From positions 53,747 to 117,746 of the forward strand of contig NZ_LMSJ01000024.1 of assembly GCF_001428105.1 (NCBI RefSeq): a stretch of 64,000 nucleotides of DNA, read 5' to 3'. This DNA comes from Paenibacillus sp. Soil766 (lineage in GTDB: Bacteria; Bacillota; Bacilli; Paenibacillales; NBRC-103111). Under the pieces are notes generated by a model that worked only from the letters and a program-made list of their open reading frames with translations, did not search any database and had not been told where the DNA came from. Position numbers and translations under genes: made by a program. Shown here piece by piece: positions 44,311-52,892 of this stretch. Numbering within the stretch: the first letter of the stretch is position 1; every line of letters begins with the position of its first letter.

Positions 44311-45984
44311 TTATCGACCGACTACGCCCATCGAGTTAATAATTTTATCTAACATTTCATCATAAGTGGTCATTGCACGTGCAGCAGCATTATAAGCATG
44401 CTGGAACTTAATCATGTTGGCCATTTCCTCATCCGTTGAAACACCACTTACCGATTGCCGACGTGAATCAACTTGTTCTGCCAGTATTTTCTGATTGGTT
44501 GCTTGGCGATCCGCTTCCTGAGACTGAACACCCAATTGACCAACAATCGCACGGAAAAATTCATCAAAGGTACCGTTCGTTAGAATAGGAATACCTGTAG
44601 ACAAGGGATCAAAATCTACCTTCATATTCCTCAAGTCAGATGCAAGCAGTGCAATTGTGTTATTCCCCTTCACCAAGGTTTCCTTACCGTCGCTATCCTT
44701 GACAATATTGCCCGCGCTATCCGTCATCACACGCGAGGATGCCACCAACTTCGAAACGTTGGAAATAATATCTGGATTCAAGGTTAAACTTGCTGCGGTA
44801 AACTCTGTTGCTCCGGCCTTCATCGTGAAGAATGGAATTCCCGCTGTTGGCGGGTTCTCCATGCTATATCCCAACCCGTGAATACCGTTCAAGCCCTTAA
44901 CTGACAATTCAGTATCAGCTTTGAGTACACGCTGGCTATCTGTTAAAACTTCCGTTCCGGTATAAGTTACACCATTAAGAACTGTCCCCGCAGGCAACTT
45001 ACTAGGCAGCACAGAACCTGCCGGCATTGTAATTTTAACAGTGCCCTCAGCTAGCGCTTTCACCATGGAATCCATTTGGAACTGATAGCTGGCTAGATAC
45101 GTTTCCCGGGATTCGATCATCCCGAATACTTCTCCACTCTTCAGATCGCCGTTCTTATAAGCATCGTCAAATGTTAATCCAGTCGTGCCTGTCGAAGAAC
45201 CTGACCCGCTCGCTGGCGGTGTTTCTGCAAAATTGGTAGCTACTTCATTCCCCTCAACAAGCATAACGCTGCCCATTTTCACATTATAGCCGCCAGCACT
45301 TTTCTCAACTGTCACATTCACAATACTCGACAATTGATCCACCAATAGGTCGCGCTGATCACTAAGATCATTCGCATCATTCCCAAGTCCCTCTACGCGA
45401 AAAATCTCACCATTTAGTCGTGCTATTTGCGTCAGAATCGTGTTCGATTCTTTCACTTTTACACGTATATTTTCTGTTATATCGTTCCTCAATTCATTCA
45501 GCTGAGTCGCCGTATGATTAAATGAATCGGTCATAGCCAACGCACTTTCTTTTAGCGCCGCTCTAGCTGTAGTATTCTCGGGCTCTTTGCTGAACACTTG
45601 CCACGAGTTCCAAAAATTCTCAATTACTTGGCGAATCCCTGTATCAGAAGGCTCGTTGGTGATGGCTTCTAATTTCTCAAGCGCGTCCTTGCGAACAGAC
45701 CAGTTCCCGAGTTCCTTGTTTTCGTTATAGAATTGATGATCAAGAAATGCCTCGCGAACCCGCTTAATGGAATCGAACTCTACCCCTTGACCAAGCTGTC
45801 CTGGCGTTGTGCTTCGTGTAAAACTTGGTGCTTCAAGCGGAGCTGCAGCAGTAAAGTTCACCACTTGCCTGCTGTAGCCTTTGGTATTCGCATTAGCAAT
45901 GTTATGCCCCGTAGTCGACAATGCCGTTTGCTGCGAGAACAAAGCACGCTTGGCAATCTCAATTCCGCCAAATGTTGATCCCAT
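44311..45984 (-). CDS. flgK: Flagellar hook-associated protein 1
   Basis: FlgK is the other junction protein. The 557-residue protein begins GGIEIAKRALFSQQTALSTT followed by GHNIANANTKGYSRQVV, and ends with the matching C-terminal coil EMANMIKFQHAYNAAARAMT. A clear ribosome site GAGGGA precedes the ATG. It follows flgN by 41 nt. Confidence 0.96.
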   Translation of the reverse strand: MGSTFGGIEIAKRALFSQQTALSTTGHNIANANTKGYSRQVVNFTAAAPLEAPSFTRSTTPGQLGQGVEFDSIKRVREAFLDHQFYNENKELGNWSVRKDALEKLEAITNEPSDTGIRQVIENFWNSWQVFSKEPENTTARAALKESALAMTDSFNHTATQLNELRNDITENIRVKVKESNTILTQIARLNGEIFRVEGLGNDANDLSDQRDLLVDQLSSIVNVTVEKSAGGYNVKMGSVMLVEGNEVATNFAETPPASGSGSSTGTTGLTFDDAYKNGDLKSGEVFGMIESRETYLASYQFQMDSMVKALAEGTVKITMPAGSVLPSKLPAGTVLNGVTYTGTEVLTDSQRVLKADTELSVKGLNGIHGLGYSMENPPTAGIPFFTMKAGATEFTAASLTLNPDIISNVSKLVASSRVMTDSAGNIVKDSDGKETLVKGNNTIALLASDLRNMKVDFDPLSTGIPILTNGTFDEFFRAIVGQLGVQSQEADRQATNQKILAEQVDSRRQSVSGVSTDEEMANMIKFQHAYNAAARAMTTYDEMLDKIINSMGVVGR

Positions 45985-46025
45985 TGGTAATCCCTCAATT
46001 CTGAAGTGTACTATCTATTAGTTAC

Positions 46026-46526
46026 TCAGGCTCTTGTATCAAAAAGCCCTGGTCGTTTAATTCCGTGAGAAGGCTGCCCCGGATTATGATACACAACATC
46101 ATCGTCAGGAGATCCTGCAACTATATCTAATGAGTAATCTATAAAGAGTAGAGACTGTTGTAACAGATCCTTGTTTAGCGCCAGAGCCACTCGCAGTTCT
46201 TCAAGCACTATAGACAGTCTCTTCTGAGCAAATGCCAACGCCTGCTTCTCTTCAGCCTTGAAAATAATTTTAATTAAATCACTGATCGTAATCTTAGGAT
46301 TTGGGTTATACCCTCTAGATATCAAGTAAGAACCAATGAACTGGATTCTTTCCTGATTGACATCTGCAATGGCTCTAACCCATTTGGTTTCACGATTTAC
46401 AATCATATTCAGTTGGTCGATATCGTTACTAACAAGAACCTGCGTCTTCACCTTGGCAAGTTCAAGGAGCGCCTCATGCGCTTCTTGAAGCTTATCCATC
46501 GTTTCCAGCAAAGGTTGTATCGACAT
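46026..46526 (-). CDS. flgN: FlgN-type flagellar chaperone
   Basis: A 166-residue helical protein, the export chaperone for FlgK and FlgL. The ATG at 46526 lies six bases after AGGTG; a GTG three codons earlier overlaps that site. A typical stretch is LVSNDIDQLNMIVNRETKWV. It lies between flgM and flgK as in Bacillus. Confidence 0.9.
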   Translation of the reverse strand: MSIQPLLETMDKLQEAHEALLELAKVKTQVLVSNDIDQLNMIVNRETKWVRAIADVNQERIQFIGSYLISRGYNPNPKITISDLIKIIFKAEEKQALAFAQKRLSIVLEELRVALALNKDLLQQSLLFIDYSLDIVAGSPDDDVVYHNPGQPSHGIKRPGLFDTRA

Positions 46527-46566
46527 GTTCGTCACCTGCTTCTATCTGATGTAATACACGACTGTG

Positions 46567-46839
46567 CTATTGTAAGTATGGCAGGAGCTTCTCAGCTATC
46601 TTCCTAGCATCTACACGGTAAGTACCCGCATTCACTGAATCCCTAAGTTCCTCTAAACGGCTCAAATGCTCAGGCGTCTTTGTTATTCCCGACGTACTCA
46701 GAAGCTCCTTAGCTTCTGATGAAATCTCTATTTGATCCTTAGGCTTATCCTTTTTGCCGACTTGACCAGCGGAACGATTTTCATTCGCCTTATTATATGG
46801 ATTCATTGCACCGATTCGTTTGTTATCATTAATCTTCAT
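46567..46839 (-). CDS. flgM: Anti-sigma factor FlgM
   Basis: A 90-residue, largely unfolded protein that binds and blocks sigma-D until the hook is finished and FlgM is exported. The C-terminal half (QIEISSEAKELLSTS and following, ending RKIAEKLLPYLQ) carries the sigma-binding pattern. It lies behind its own sigma-D promoter. Confidence 0.93.
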   Translation of the reverse strand: MKINDNKRIGAMNPYNKANENRSAGQVGKKDKPKDQIEISSEAKELLSTSGITKTPEHLSRLEELRDSVNAGTYRVDARKIAEKLLPYLQ

Positions 46840-46872
46840 CTTGCTTCACCCCTATGACTTCGCATATAAAAT

Positions 46873-46905
46873 AAAAAGCCGATAATCTTTAGAACTATTA
46901 TCGGC
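46873..46905 (-). terminator. Terminator of yvyF
   Basis: GCCGATAAT and ATTATCGGC pair over nine bases, followed on the minus strand by TTTTTATTTT. The 5' arm of this stem is also the -10 element of the flgM sigma-D promoter. Confidence 0.8.
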
Positions 46906-46925
46906 ATCTTCTATATGAAACTTTA
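46898..46925 (-). promoter_or_regulatory. Sigma-D promoter of flgM
   Basis: TAAA (46925-46922), 16 bases, then the perfect sigma-D -10 GCCGATAA (46905-46898). It is the best of the four sigma-D-type promoters in the window and would allow feedback of sigma-D on its own inhibitor. Confidence 0.8.
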
Positions 46926-46948
46926 TATCTCTACAGACCTAATTCGAA

Positions 46949-47371
46949 TTATCTCTTATCTTTCAAACGATCTTGAATATTAAAGGTAACTCTATTCTCC
47001 TGCTGTCTCCGCTCTTCTTCCCGCCGGTCATCTTCCGAAATATTCCTTACATCCTTCACAAGCTTCGCACGACATGGCTCACAAATCGTGTTCTCACGTA
47101 TTGCTGTTCCACATACTTCGCATGAATAGGACATATTCGGTGCATGCATGATCGAAATTCGTCCATCCTTAATAAATTTAGTGATTTGCTTAACAGAAAC
47201 ACCTGTTTCTTCGCTTAATTCGTGTATGTTGACTCCTCTATTTTTACGCAGATAGTTCAAGCATTTCTCATATTGCTGCTCTAGATCTTTCATGCAGTTC
47301 GGGCAAAACTCTGCGAAGCCTTTCACAAATATTTTCCCACAACGCGGACAATTCGCCACATTCATACCCAT
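46949..47371 (-). CDS. yvyF: YvyF-type flagellar operon protein with zinc-ribbon motifs
   Basis: The 140-residue protein has two Cys-x2-Cys pairs near the N-terminus (NCPRCGKIF ... FCPNCMKDL) and two more at the centre (SCEVCGTAI ... ICEPCRAKL), around a helix-turn-helix-like stretch ELSEETGVSVKQITKFIKDG. It is the usual first gene of the flgM operon and may be a regulator. GGGGG lies seven bases before the ATG. Confidence 0.9.
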   Translation of the reverse strand: MGMNVANCPRCGKIFVKGFAEFCPNCMKDLEQQYEKCLNYLRKNRGVNIHELSEETGVSVKQITKFIKDGRISIMHAPNMSYSCEVCGTAIRENTICEPCRAKLVKDVRNISEDDRREEERRQQENRVTFNIQDRLKDKR

Positions 47372-47531
47372 CGTATGTCCCCCTTTTCAGCATTCCCAGT
47401 TTCCCACTTTTTAACCTTCAAACTCCAAGAAGTCCGCTTCCTCTTAGGAGGGTGATGTATTGCAGGCTTCTCAGTAAATCATACAAACAAACGTTCCCAT
47501 CTATGTTATAATAAGGACAGGAGGTGAAAGG

Positions 47532-48614
47532 ATGCGAAGAGCATACAAGTATCGACTGTATCCCACTAGAGATCAAAAAAAGAAGATCGAATTTATTCTA
47601 GAACGCTGCCGGTTGCTCTATAACCGGTTACTAGAAGAACGCTTATTAGCGTATAAGCAAAATGGAAAATCCTTGAGTTACTTGGACCAGCAAAATTCCT
47701 TAGTAGACCGTAAGAATCATATCCCGATATTAAAGCACGTTTATTCTCAGGTCTTACAGGATGTAGCCAAAAGGCTAGACAAGGCCTACCAAGCTTTTTA
47801 CCGACGTGTGAAGCAAGGTGAGAGAGCAGGCTTTCCACGGTTCAAGCAAAAGCAACGGTATGACAGTTTCACGTACCCGCAAGGCGGATATACCATTCAG
47901 GGGAATAAGCTGAAACTCTCCAAGATTGGGGAAATTAAATTCAAGCTACACCGGCCGGTAGAGGGTAGCATCAAAACATGTACAATCATCGTCAAGAACG
48001 GTTGCTATTACGCTTGCTTCTCATGTGAAGTGGAAGCGGTCTTGCTAGAACCCACAGGTAGACAAGTCGGCATCGACCTTGGCATTAAGCATCTAGCCAT
48101 CCCCTCCGAAGGTAAGCCGTTTGAGTCGCCTACCTATCTTCGTAAAAGTGAAAGAAAACTCAAACAACTGCAACGAGCGGTGTCAAGAAAAAAGAAAGGC
48201 TCAAATCGACGAAAGAAGGCCGTTTTGCTCCTTGCTAAGCAACATGAGAAAGTTGCAAATAAGAGAAAAGATCATGCACACAAAATTAGCAACTCCCTAG
48301 TTCAGAGCTATGACCTGATTGCCTTCGAGAAACTACATATACAGGGGATGATTAAGAACCAACACCTTGCCAAAAGCATTTCGGATGCAGGATGGCATCA
48401 GCTTGTTCAATTCACGTCCTACAAGGCTGAAAGCGCCGGTAGAGCGGTTGTTCAGGTTGATCCACGTTACACCAGTCAGCTCTGCTCAAATTGTGGTAAC
48501 CTCGTAAAGAAAACCTTAGCAGAACGCATACACCGATGTCCTTGTGGCACTACCTTGGATCGGGACATCAACGCGGCAAAGAACATTCTTCAGCGAGCGC
48601 TGCAAGTATCGTAA
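47532..48614 (+). CDS. tnpB: TnpB, RNA-guided endonuclease of an IS200/IS605-type element
   Basis: The 360-residue protein is full length. The RuvC-like acidic residues lie in GIDLGIKHLAIPSE, FEKLHIQGMIKNQ and DRDINAAKNILQRA, and a zinc finger CSNCGNLVKKTLAERIHRC is present between the last two. The N-terminus MRRAYKYRLYPTRDQ is typical. AGGAGG lies seven bases before the ATG. TnpB proteins cut DNA guided by an omegaRNA made from the element's right end. All catalytic positions look intact. Confidence 0.95.
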   Translation: MRRAYKYRLYPTRDQKKKIEFILERCRLLYNRLLEERLLAYKQNGKSLSYLDQQNSLVDRKNHIPILKHVYSQVLQDVAKRLDKAYQAFYRRVKQGERAGFPRFKQKQRYDSFTYPQGGYTIQGNKLKLSKIGEIKFKLHRPVEGSIKTCTIIVKNGCYYACFSCEVEAVLLEPTGRQVGIDLGIKHLAIPSEGKPFESPTYLRKSERKLKQLQRAVSRKKKGSNRRKKAVLLLAKQHEKVANKRKDHAHKISNSLVQSYDLIAFEKLHIQGMIKNQHLAKSISDAGWHQLVQFTSYKAESAGRAVVQVDPRYTSQLCSNCGNLVKKTLAERIHRCPCGTTLDRDINAAKNILQRALQVS

Positions 48615-48729
48615 CCAACAAAAATCATTGGTTCGGACGGAGCCATCAAGGAGAGCTGAGGTTACGAAGCTCAATGATCTGAGAAGCCCCCACCTCTACG
48701 CCTTAGCGAAGATGGTGGGAGTATGTCAC
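48500..48729 (+). ncRNA. Candidate omegaRNA scaffold (overlaps tnpB 3' end)
   Basis: In this family the guide RNA is read from the last part of tnpB and the right end of the element. Inverted repeats such as CAACAAAAATCATTGGTT and the CCCCCACC / GGTGGGAG stem at 48686-48721 suggest a folded RNA. The guide would then be the flanking DNA beginning at about 48730. From 48730 to 48950 I see only two tiny reading frames and no clear gene. Confidence 0.55.
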
Positions 48730-48947
48730 TTCCAGTTTACCGCAATTCGACGGCATTTGCCTATCCCTATTTTTAATGAACCGCGTGAGCATTACCATTT
48801 ACGGTGAAGGTGATTAGCTGAATCCAGATATGGTGTCTTGCGTTAGTATAGAGGTCGATCAGATCTTTGAGACGGCGAAACGATTTGAAAATAAGTGACT
48901 AATCGACCAGTTACGATTCATACTATTGAAATTATTGTATAAACAGC

Positions 48948-48970
48948 CTCCCGGCTATAACGGAGAGGCT
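48948..48970 (-). terminator. Weak terminator after comFC
   Basis: On the minus strand AGCCTCTC pairs with GGGAGGCT around a loop; a poor T run follows (GTTTATAC). It lies about 25 nt after the comFC stop codon. Confidence 0.4.
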
Positions 48971-48993
48971 ATTTATTTCTTTCTCCCCCGCTT

Positions 48994-49752
48994 TCACCTT
49001 GCCCACGTTAGCCCATAAATTTCGACAGGTATCGACATTTCTTCTTTTAAAACCATCGCACATTGATTCATCGTACTCCCCGTTGTGTACACATCGTCCA
49101 CGATATAAATGATGACGGGTTCCCCGGACACGATTATTTCCCTCAGTTCTGTGGTATCGAACTCAAAAACGTGGGCAAGATCGTCGATCCGTTCGCTTCG
49201 CTTTTTAAAACTCTGCTTCGCCGTATGCTTGGAACGATTGAGTAATCGTACGACTGGGAGGTCCATTCGCCAACCTAGCTCTTTTGCCATTTGCTCCGCC
49301 TGGTTAAATCCACGCTCTTGCATACGACGCTCACTTACAGGCACGTAGGTGATCAACTCTCGAACCTGCCTCTCTGACGAAGATAGCTTATCTAACCTTA
49401 GTTGCTGGAACGCATGAACTAGCATATGACCGAAAACAGCCTTCAGACGCTCGTCTCCGCGATACTTATATCTAGCCAGCAGCTCTTTCATCGTATCATC
49501 ATATCGGACGGCACTTCGGCTTTTAGCGAAATAGCTATGCGGCCTCCGACGACAATCCGGACAATACTCACCTCGTCCACAAGATAAACAAATCACCTTA
49601 CGAATCCACGGAATTCGGGTGTAGCATGTGTGACAAAGCCCTAACTGCCCTCTCTCCAGACGGGTCACCTGTTTGCACAATAAACACGCTTCCCGTTTAG
49701 GACTTAATAGCGAAAATAACGATTTCCCCATCTGCCTCCACCACCTGCTCAT
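48994..49752 (-). CDS. comFC: Competence protein ComFC (phosphoribosyltransferase fold)
   Basis: A 252-residue protein with an N-terminal zinc site built from Cys pairs (CLLCKQ, LCHTC, CLSC, CPDC in the first 70 residues) and the phosphoribosyltransferase-like motif VIYIVDDVYTTGSTMNQ near the C-terminus. It partners with ComFA in DNA uptake. Its ATG overlaps the comFA stop by four bases. Confidence 0.94.
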   Translation of the reverse strand: MSRWWRQMGKSLFSLLSPKREACLLCKQVTRLERGQLGLCHTCYTRIPWIRKVICLSCGRGEYCPDCRRRPHSYFAKSRSAVRYDDTMKELLARYKYRGDERLKAVFGHMLVHAFQQLRLDKLSSSERQVRELITYVPVSERRMQERGFNQAEQMAKELGWRMDLPVVRLLNRSKHTAKQSFKKRSERIDDLAHVFEFDTTELREIIVSGEPVIIYIVDDVYTTGSTMNQCAMVLKEEMSIPVEIYGLTWAR

Positions 49753-51608
49753 ACTTTGCCCCCTTGTAGAAACCCCTGTTTACGTGCAATCCGATTCATC
49801 GTGCGGATCTGTCTCACAGCTTCTTTTTGTGATTTCGTTATTTCAGCAGCAGCCAAGTATACTTTCCCATGCGGATCATCCTTGGATCTTCCAGCACGTC
49901 CTGCCATTTGGACTATTGCGGCTTCGTCGAATAACTTTGAGTCTGCATCCAAAATGAAAACATCCGACTGGGGCACGGTTACCCCACGTTCAAGGATAGT
50001 CGTCGTGACAAGCACACGAATTTCCCGATTTCGGAAAAGCTGGACCTTCTCCGTACGCGAAAGGTCCTTAGAGGAGGTTCCTTCTATGCGTACTACTGTG
50101 CTTTTAAGGGCTCTGCTCAACTTCTCTCTCAGCAGCATGACAATCGGCTCTACAAGCTGGATATTTGGAACGAACACAAAAACTTGTGCCCCTCGTTCAA
50201 TGGACACTTCTAAGCGGGATTGGATCGACTGTGGGATGGATTGAGCAGCGATGGACTTTCGTAATGTAGGCGTAGATATCAACTGAGGTACTGGTAGAGG
50301 ATGTTTATGAAATCGTACTGGCACGCGAACGTGTGACAGCCGTCCGCGCTCGGCGGCTTGTCTAACGCGTGTAGGCGGTGTCGCTGACAGCAGGATATTC
50401 GTACCGCTTGGCTTACACACGTTCTCTGCTGCATAGCTAAGCATGGGGTTGTTGTGGTACGGGAAGGCATCGATTTCATCGATGATGACGAGGTCAAAAG
50501 CTTGATGAAACCGCAACAACTGATGCGTTGTTGCGATGGTGATTTGCCCTTGCTCCCAGCGCTGCTCGCTCCCGCCATACAGCGTGACCACGCTGTATGC
50601 AGTGAACGCCCGCTGGATGCGCGGTTGCAGCTCTAGCACCACGTCCTTGCGTGGTGTAGCGATGAGGACACGCCCGCCACGGGCGGCGGTGTAGTGAATG
50701 AACGGGAAGATCATTTCTGTCTTCCCGGCGCCCGTGACAGCCCAGATAAGGAACTTACCTGGGCCGCCAGGTTGCTTCCCTTGGATGAAGCGCAACCCCT
50801 CAAGGGAAGCATGGGTTTGAGCATCACTGAGCCCCCAGGGCTCTATGTAAGCTTGTAATGAGTCAGCAGCCTCTGCATTAGCGGTGGACAGCGCATTACC
50901 CGAACCTCCAAGCATGAGCAAGGAGCAGGATCGGACCCTGCCCATGGTGAGACACTCCTCACAATAGGGGCAGTCTTGTCCGCAATGTAAGCATGGCGAC
51001 CAGAACATCCGCTCTTCTCCGCTCCCGCAGCGTTTACATGTGTAATGCGAAGACTTCCTGAGCCATCGCCGCCAATCACGTCTCACCTGCATCTGTAAGC
51101 CGCTTGTGAGCGATACATCGCCATTGAGGTAGGTGAGTTGCAGGTAAGCAGGCCATGAGGCTTCCAACTCTGCCGTCATAACCCCAGTGGCTTCTATTAG
51201 CTGATGCAGCTCGTCTACCAACAGCGAACGCCCTCTGCAAGCTTCAACGAGACTAATATATGTGGATGCGTGTAGTTGAAAGCTGCGACCATGCTTGTCA
51301 CACCAAAGTGTGTAGTCTATTACTTGCGCATCTATCTCTTTCACATTCATGATTCCAAGCGTCGTGGCTTCCCGTTTCACCATCGCAAGTAAAAGACTCT
51401 CACTAATATCCTTAGAAGTCACATCACTTTTTCTTAACTTCTCAAGCAGTTCCATGCACTGCCCTAACGAAACAAAAGGTTCGAACAATACGAGGCCGGC
51501 GTCGGCTGCGTAGTGCTCGAACCAATATTGGATATCTGTCTGGGCATGTATCGTGAATTGCCATTCCCACACATGTCCCTTGCGAACAGCATAGATCTGA
51601 ACCTTCAT
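49749..51608 (-). CDS. comFA: Competence DNA-uptake helicase ComFA
   Basis: ComFA is a DEAD-box-type ATPase that helps pull single-stranded DNA into the cell. The 619-residue protein has a four-cysteine zinc site (CKRCGSGEERMFWSPCLHC, then CPYCEEC) at about residues 190-222. The Walker A motif is AVTGAGKTEMIF and motif II is VIIDEIDAFP. The motif VQMAGRAGRSKDDPHG lies near the C-terminus. The first 180 residues are not recognised. ComFB is missing between comFA and comFC. Confidence 0.94.
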   Translation of the reverse strand: MKVQIYAVRKGHVWEWQFTIHAQTDIQYWFEHYAADAGLVLFEPFVSLGQCMELLEKLRKSDVTSKDISESLLLAMVKREATTLGIMNVKEIDAQVIDYTLWCDKHGRSFQLHASTYISLVEACRGRSLLVDELHQLIEATGVMTAELEASWPAYLQLTYLNGDVSLTSGLQMQVRRDWRRWLRKSSHYTCKRCGSGEERMFWSPCLHCGQDCPYCEECLTMGRVRSCSLLMLGGSGNALSTANAEAADSLQAYIEPWGLSDAQTHASLEGLRFIQGKQPGGPGKFLIWAVTGAGKTEMIFPFIHYTAARGGRVLIATPRKDVVLELQPRIQRAFTAYSVVTLYGGSEQRWEQGQITIATTHQLLRFHQAFDLVIIDEIDAFPYHNNPMLSYAAENVCKPSGTNILLSATPPTRVRQAAERGRLSHVRVPVRFHKHPLPVPQLISTPTLRKSIAAQSIPQSIQSRLEVSIERGAQVFVFVPNIQLVEPIVMLLREKLSRALKSTVVRIEGTSSKDLSRTEKVQLFRNREIRVLVTTTILERGVTVPQSDVFILDADSKLFDEAAIVQMAGRAGRSKDDPHGKVYLAAAEITKSQKEAVRQIRTMNRIARKQGFLQGGKV

Positions 51609-51691
51609 TCCTCACCGTTCTCTCTTCATCAAATAATGTAGCGTTCATCGTGGTGAAAGATGTGTGTAGCACATGTTGAAAGCGTTTACTA

Positions 51692-52081
51692 TCAGACAAC
51701 AGGAATCTTCACGAGCTCTTCTCTATTACTGAGGTGAACAAGTACGACAGGATCTTCATCATGCTGACTTAGAAAACGATCAACGGCATCATAGTCAGAC
51801 TGTAAACGCAGCTCTAAGGCATACGTTTGGGATAAACGCTCAATGATCTCTCTTGTATCGTCAGACGAACCCTCGTCAATAATCGTTGCCTTGACCTGGT
51901 TGCCTCTTACACGCGAAAAGAAAAATAATGAGCGAATAACCCACTCAATTTGATTTTGATTATTTTTGGTAACAAGTAGTACAGTAGCAGGTTTCTTCTT
52001 CGTTCCCTTACGTAGTAAGAGATGCAGCACGGTAACACTCAAGCCATAGCAACCGAAGATACAAAGCAATCCAATCCACAT
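51692..52081 (-). CDS. Short GT2-like protein with one membrane segment
   Basis: A 129-residue protein with an N-terminal membrane segment (residues 1-23) and then a stretch resembling the first half of a family 2 glycosyltransferase (VLLVTKNNQNQIEWVIRSL and IIDEGSSDDTREIIERL). The second half of the GT2 fold is absent, so it is unlikely to be an active enzyme. It may be a remnant or a small protein of unknown role. It lies between degU and comFA. Confidence 0.6.
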   Translation of the reverse strand: MWIGLLCIFGCYGLSVTVLHLLLRKGTKKKPATVLLVTKNNQNQIEWVIRSLFFFSRVRGNQVKATIIDEGSSDDTREIIERLSQTYALELRLQSDYDAVDRFLSQHDEDPVVLVHLSNREELVKIPVV

Positions 52082-52165
52082 AACGGGTCCCTCCCTTACC
52101 TGCAGTGTATGCGGCAGTGCAAAGGGGGGTTCCTATAGCATGGAAATGCGGTATCGCGAAGCGAA

Positions 52166-52891
52166 TTACAGCGTTACCCAACCATTTTTGATTGCAATAA
52201 TTACCGCTTGCGTACGGTCATCAACTTCCATTTTTTGAAGAATACTACTCACGTGGTTTTTCACTGTTTTCTCACTGATGTACAAGAACTCGCCAATCAG
52301 CTTATTGCTTTTGCCTTCGGCCATAAGTCGAAGCACTTCTGCTTCCCTCTTGGTTAATGGGCTATTCGCATTATGTATGTACTTCAATCCAGAATCCTTC
52401 ACGCCTGTGCCAGTACCAACCACACCAACGTCATCTAGATATGTCATACGTCTTAGTTGATTGATTAGCTTACCTGTAACCTTCGGATGAATGTAGGCAT
52501 GTCCTGCAACGACAGAACGAATGGCATTAATCAGCGACTCTGCTTCCATATCCTTCAGCAAGTAACCTGAAGCCCCTTTGCGAAGTGTCTCAAACACATA
52601 GCTTTCATCATCATGAATGGATAGAATGATGACTTTAATATCTGGAAAGATAAGTTTCAGACGTTCTGTTGCAATTACACCGTTCTCCAGGGGCATATTG
52701 ATGTCCATGAGCACGATATCGGGGGTGATTTGATTACATAATTCAATGACTTGGATGCCATCGCCACACTCACCGATAACTTCCATATCATCTTCCATAT
52801 TAATGATCCGTTTAACACCTTCACGAAAAAGCTGATGGTCGTCTGCAATGACAATATGTACATTGCGTTTGTGACTCGCCGTGTTGTCCAT
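52166..52891 (-). CDS. degU: Response regulator DegU
   Basis: A 241-residue NarL-type regulator. The receiver domain covers about residues 10-130 (VIADDHQLFREGV; phosphorylated Asp in DIVLMDINMPLENG) and the LuxR-type helix-turn-helix the last 65 residues (LTKREAEVLRLMAEGKSNKLI). The ATG at 52891 lies nine bases after AAGGAGG; the frame upstream overlaps degS. It is paired with degS in one operon. Confidence 0.93.
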   Translation of the reverse strand: MDNTASHKRNVHIVIADDHQLFREGVKRIINMEDDMEVIGECGDGIQVIELCNQITPDIVLMDINMPLENGVIATERLKLIFPDIKVIILSIHDDESYVFETLRKGASGYLLKDMEAESLINAIRSVVAGHAYIHPKVTGKLINQLRRMTYLDDVGVVGTGTGVKDSGLKYIHNANSPLTKREAEVLRLMAEGKSNKLIGEFLYISEKTVKNHVSSILQKMEVDDRTQAVIIAIKNGWVTL

Positions 52892-52892
52892 T

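Larger units (their letters stand above)
47462..48729 (+). mobile_element. Orphan IS200/IS605-type element (IS1341 group), tnpB only
   Basis: The right end is placed at the conserved-looking CCCCCACC ... GGTGGGAGTATGTCAC stem region ending at 48729, typical of IS605-family ends. The left end is uncertain; it lies somewhere in the 160 nt between yvyF and tnpB. A TG-extended -10 (TGTTATAAT, ending 47512) precedes tnpB. No tnpA is present, so the element cannot move on its own. Confidence 0.65.
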
